Assembly (NCBI GenBank): GCA_002426575.1
Contig: DIRE01000062.1
Coordinates: 1-7,069 of the forward strand
Source of the DNA: Clostridiaceae bacterium UBA5444
GTDB lineage: Bacteria > Bacillota > Clostridia > Clostridiales > Oxobacteraceae
DNA: 7,069 bases
Direction: 5' to 3'
A program made the position numbers and the translations under genes. The notes under the pieces are model-generated. The model had not been told where the DNA came from. It saw only the letters and a list, made by a program, of their open reading frames with translations, and made no database searches. This document shows positions 6,920 to 7,069 of this stretch, piece by piece. Position 1 is the stretch's first letter; every line of letters begins with the position of its first letter.

Positions 6920-7014
6920 GAATCCACAGGTAATTCACATAGAAATATAAGTGCTATTAAGTTATGCACAGATATATCCACATTATCCACAGGGCATATA
7001 CGCACATATTCACA
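6920..7014 (+). other. Cluster of DnaA-box-like 9-mers (possible replication origin element)
   Basis: Compared with the DnaA box consensus TTATNCACA, the plus strand carries TTATGCACA (6962-6970, perfect), TTATCCACA (6983-6991, perfect), TAATTCACA (6931-6939, one mismatch), ATATCCACA (6974-6982, one mismatch) and ATATTCACA (7006-7014, one mismatch). Weaker copies with two mismatches are GAATCCACA (6920-6928) and ATACGCACA (6998-7006). All point the same way, and the boxes at 6974 and 6983 abut. In Firmicutes such clusters flank dnaA at oriC; similar clusters elsewhere on the chromosome act as DnaA-titrating or regulatory sites. The usual neighbour rpmH is not on the left here; an MFS gene is. 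The box cluster is clear; its identity as oriC is inference. Confidence 0.75.
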
Positions 7015-7020
7015 GGCGAA

Positions 7021-7050
7021 CAGTTAAATTATTATGTTAATATTAAAATA
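7021..7050. other. AT-rich stretch next to the DnaA boxes, candidate unwinding element
   Basis: Directly after the last box and a short GC-containing spacer (GGCGAACAG, 7015-7023), 7024-7050 is almost entirely A and T, with TTA-type triplets (TTAAATTATTATG, then TTAATATTAAAATA). This position and composition suit a DNA unwinding element. The same bases also contain TGTTAATAT (7035-7043), a weak extended -10 pointing right, so it could simply be a promoter for a gene beyond the window. Confidence 0.35.
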
Positions 7051-7069
7051 GGCATTTTGGAGCAGCGGA

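Overview
The window looks like chromosomal DNA of a low-GC Firmicute, most likely a Clostridia-type organism. The evidence is strongly AT-rich codon use and intergenic DNA, strong Shine-Dalgarno sites of the AGGAGGTGAT type, a canonical HPr kinase/phosphorylase (found in Firmicutes and some other bacteria) and a TetM/EF-G-like translational GTPase. Genus cannot be read from the sequence alone.

Bases 1-5409 form one tightly packed rightward gene string. It contains the 3' part of a TetM/EF-G-like translation factor gene (open at the left edge), hprK, a LacI-family repressor gene, and a large gene whose 852-residue product resembles GTPase-associated protein 1 (GAP1) in its N-terminal and middle regions. 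The gaps are 33, 25 and 11 bases, and none holds a convincing promoter or terminator. The lacI-type stop codon lies inside the Shine-Dalgarno of the GAP1-like gene, so those two genes are probably translationally coupled. A 17-bp hairpin with a U-rich tail closes the string at 5430-5483. The cassette therefore combines a carbon-catabolite-repression kinase, a sugar-type repressor and a GAP1-like protein known mainly from NTPase-linked signalling or conflict loci. The repressor lacks the residues CcpA uses to bind HPr-Ser-P, so it is probably not CcpA despite sitting beside hprK. This operon is the best candidate for an undescribed system in the window, but its joint function is inference.

Bases 5494-6693 (minus strand) encode a 12-helix MFS transporter with features of the fucose/glucose permease type (FHS-like). 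It has its own strong Shine-Dalgarno and an extended -10 promoter, and it converges on the operon at the hairpin.

Bases 6694-7069 carry no gene. The left part is the leader and promoter of the transporter, the middle is AT-rich DNA with no clear signal, and the right part (6920-7014) is a same-strand cluster of DnaA-box-like 9-mers. Two match TTATNCACA perfectly and three have one mismatch. An AT-rich stretch follows. This resembles a chromosomal origin region or a secondary DnaA-box cluster; the window ends before showing whether dnaA follows.
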